From positions 1 to 33,344 of the forward strand of contig QKAR01000122.1 in the NCBI GenBank assembly GCA_003246335.1: DNA of 33,344 nt, given 5' to 3'. The position numbers and the translations under genes are program-made. The DNA comes from Spirochaetales bacterium. GTDB taxonomy: Bacteria; Spirochaetota; Spirochaetia; Treponematales; Treponemataceae. Below are positions 31,483 to 33,344 of this stretch, piece after piece. The notes under the pieces were generated by a model, which made no database searches, had not been told where the DNA came from, and saw only the letters and a program-made list of their open reading frames with translations. Numbering within the stretch: position 1 is the stretch's first letter; each line of letters starts with the position of its first letter.

Positions 31483-32295
31483 TTATCCCTTTATGCCGGA
31501 GCTCTTCATCCCTTCCACGAAATACCTTTGGGTGAAAATGAACAGCGCGATGACCGGCACGATCGCCATGCACGCGCCCGCCATTTGCACCGGGATATTC
31601 ACGCCGCCGCGCGTGGAAAAGTACTGAAGGGCCGGCGTTATTAATTGCCTGCTCGTCGTCTTGATGAATAGATACGGATCGAGGAAATCGTTCCATATAA
31701 AAATGAACCCGAAAAGGATCGACGTCGCGATGATCTCCTGCGATAGCGGGACGAACACGTGCCGGATTATCTGAAGGTGGTTCGCCCCGTCGATGAACGC
31801 GGCTTCTTGGTAATCTTTCGGGACCGCCTTAAAGAACTCCAGTATCAGCACGAGGTAAAACACCTCGCTTACCTCGGGAAGCACGATGACCCAGACGCTG
31901 TCCAGAAGATGGATGTTCTTGAAATAGAGATACCGCCCGACCATCGTCGCCTCGGCCGGGATCATGTAGGCCGAGAGAAAAACGATGAGGAGCGCGGCCT
32001 TAAACCGAAACTCGAGGCGGGCGAACGCGTACGCGGCGGGCAACGTCACTAAGAGCCGAAGAACCGTCGTTATCACGATCGTCAGAACCGTGTTCAGGTA
32101 CCAATTGCCGAAATTCGGGTCGGTCAGGACGATCGCGTAATTATCGAGGATCGGCCGTACCGGCGCGAAGACGCTGCGGTACGCGTCGCCTTGGCTGCGA
32201 AACGACACGACGATCATGAGGAGAAACGGTAAAACGTTTATCAAGCCGAACGCCCACAGAAAGGCGGGGCGAAGCCATTCTTTTTTACCGATCAT
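31483..32295 (-). CDS. Sugar ABC transporter permease (MalG type)
   Basis: The 270-residue permease has six membrane helices and the conserved cytoplasmic loop EAAFIDGANHLQIIRHVFVP (about residues 181-200) that contacts the ATPase. It is typical of carbohydrate uptake (CUT1) inner-membrane subunits. The start overlaps the end of the first permease gene by 11 bases. No ATPase gene is in the operon here; CUT1 systems often share a MsmK/UgpC-type ATPase encoded elsewhere. The substrate is not known. Confidence 0.93.
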   Translation of the reverse strand: MIGKKEWLRPAFLWAFGLINVLPFLLMIVVSFRSQGDAYRSVFAPVRPILDNYAIVLTDPNFGNWYLNTVLTIVITTVLRLLVTLPAAYAFARLEFRFKAALLIVFLSAYMIPAEATMVGRYLYFKNIHLLDSVWVIVLPEVSEVFYLVLILEFFKAVPKDYQEAAFIDGANHLQIIRHVFVPLSQEIIATSILFGFIFIWNDFLDPYLFIKTTSRQLITPALQYFSTRGGVNIPVQMAGACMAIVPVIALFIFTQRYFVEGMKSSGIKG

Positions 32296-33194
32296 ACAGC
32301 CCGTCCCAATGCCCCTGGAGCTTGCGGAAAAGCACGGTCACGACGGCGATGAACGCGGTGAGCAGCAGGGCCTCTGCCGCCGCGTAGCTAAACTTGTAAT
32401 ACTTAAAGGCGTCCTGAAAAATCTGGAACGTCGTGACGTAACTCGAGTTTCCGGGCCCCCCGTTCGTGAGCGCGACGACCATGGTGTAGTTCTTGAACGA
32501 ATTGATCGTGTTGATCATGAGCAAGAAAACGCACGTGGGTATGAGCAGGGGAAACGTCACGCGGGAAAAAATTTGAATGCGGCCGGCGCCCTCGATGCGC
32601 GCGTATTCGTAGAGCTCGGGCGATATGCTCGGCAGAGCCGCCAGTATCGTGATGACGCTGAACGCGAGCGTGACCCAAATATTTATCGCCGCGACGGATG
32701 GCAAGGCCAAACGAACGCTTTGTAGCCATTCGGGCAGGCGACCTGAGGGAATCCCGACGGAATGAAGGAACGCGTTAACGGGGCCGTCGAAGGGGTTCAA
32801 TATGAATTTCCACACAAGGCCGACGGCTATTATGTTGGACACGTACGGAAGGTAATAGATCGTGCGAACGATCTCGACCCCGGAAAATTTCTTGTTTAAG
32901 AAAACGGCGAGGGCGATCGCGAGGACCATGGTTCCGCCGACGTACAGGGCGGTGAACTCGAGAGAGTTCGCGAACGATGACCAAAAGTTCTCGTCCTTGA
33001 GAACGGCCGCGACGTTTTTTAATCCGACGAAGTGGGTCTGCGACAGTTTCTTGATCGAGTTTCGGTCGAGGAAACTCGACGTACAGGCCGTAAAGCATTG
33101 GGTAAAGCTTGAAAAGAGAGAAGAAGAGAGCGAACGGCAATATGAAGAGAAATGCCGTCTTCTGGTCGCTGCGTTTCGATCGGTGGCGTTTCAT
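32285..33194 (-). pseudogene. Sugar ABC transporter permease (MalF type), one-base frameshift
   Basis: ATG 33194 opens MKRHRSKRSDQKTAFLFILP and a first membrane helix ending MLYGLYV, then the frame changes. Dropping one base near 33077 restores FLDRNSIKKL, then HFVGLKNVAAVLKDENFWSS and FANSLEFTALYVGG, exactly the expected family sequence, and joins the long frame that ends at 32285. That part has six helices and the EAA-type loop EYARIEGAGRIQIFSRVTFP. Everything else is intact, so this is a very recent mutation, a phase-variation event or a sequencing error. If real, the transporter lacks a working subunit. A start at ATG 32929 would lose two helices. Confidence 0.85.
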
Positions 33195-33211
33195 CGTGCC
33201 CCCAAATACAT

Positions 33212-33236
33212 CCGCGACCGCGTCATGCGGCCGCGG
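33212..33236 (-). other. Intercistronic mRNA hairpin
   Basis: In the leftward transcript CCGCG-G-CCGC pairs with GCGG-T-CGCGG around ATGAC, ten pairs with one G-U. The same site is an A-C mismatch in the other strand, so it fits RNA of the operon. It lies between the binding-protein gene and the first permease gene, where such hairpins often stabilise the upstream message or reduce downstream expression. Confidence 0.5.
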
Positions 33237-33249
33237 ACAGGCGTTGTTC

Positions 33250-33344
33250 TTATTGCGCTGCCTTTATTGCGGCATTCGTCTTCGCGACGATATTTTTTAC
33301 CGTCGTCGACAAATCCTGATTTCCGTAGCAGTACAATTCAGCCT
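33250..33344 (-). CDS. Extracellular sugar-binding protein, C-terminal end (partial)
   Basis: The last 31 residues of a leftward gene that continues beyond the window: AELYCYGNQDLSTTVKNIVA, then KTNAAIKAAQ and TAA at 33250-33252. The pattern of small helix, D-x-x-T-x-x-x-N and a short polar end fits C-termini of CUT1 binding proteins. Position directly before two CUT1 permease genes supports this strongly. The ligand is unknown. Confidence 0.65.
   Translation of the reverse strand, partial: AELYCYGNQDLSTTVKNIVAKTNAAIKAAQ

Noticed and set aside
1-33344. CRISPR array or insertion sequence
   Set aside because: No regularly spaced repeats with spacers and no transposase reading frame were seen.

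Overview
The window joins two kinds of DNA. Positions 1 to about 10900 are the right-hand part of a tailed-phage prophage or related element. Positions from about 10945 onward look like chromosome. The host side is GC-rich and dense in two-component and cyclic-di-GMP signalling genes. It includes a PilZ-like protein of a type I associate with treponemes and a 7TM-DISM cyclase. A spirochaete (Treponema-like) host is my best guess, but no rRNA or other marker is present, so this is inference.

Prophage side. A DUF4209 gene interrupted by a stop codon and an antitoxin-like gene lie at the left edge. From 949 to 8957 a single rightward run of genes, mostly with ATGA/GTGA-type overlaps, encodes two tail or baseplate-like proteins, a lysis cassette (XhlA-like protein, NlpC/P60 endolysin, two-helix holin-like protein, and a pair of membrane proteins whose genes overlap in different frames), tail-fibre-like proteins, and a P4-type superfamily 3 helicase. 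A terminator follows. Then comes about 1.8 kb without convincing genes. It holds 12-bp-period GGTGAC iterons beside AT-rich DNA (candidate replication origin) and then more than 1 kb of hairpin-rich, purine-rich sequence that may be a large structured RNA. The element ends at 10859-10900, which is exactly the 3' half of a tRNA with a CAT anticodon, as expected for an attachment site left by integration into a tRNA gene. No integrase, capsid or terminase gene is in view.

Junction. Just beyond the tRNA's terminator is a scar of a type I restriction-modification locus: the first codons of hsdM joined to a possible hsdR end.

Host side. Rightward genes encode a TauE/SafE transporter, a UPF0303 protein and a Gfo/Idh/MocA oxidoreductase. 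They are followed by a leftward PilZ-like gene, a rightward PfkB sugar kinase and a leftward DISM cyclase. A leftward redox group (hemerythrin, NapH-like Fe-S membrane protein, OmpR-type regulator and kinase) and an isochorismatase-family hydrolase divergent from a GlxA-type regulator come next. A leftward operon then runs Fe-alcohol dehydrogenase, kinase, receiver, REC-PAS-GGDEF-EAL. It is divergent from a periplasmic-sensor GGDEF protein and an HD-GYP protein, so synthesis and breakdown of c-di-GMP sit side by side.

The right edge is a leftward sugar ABC transporter operon (binding protein, two permeases, the first with a one-base frameshift) ending in a stand-alone RarA/MgsA C-terminal-domain protein.
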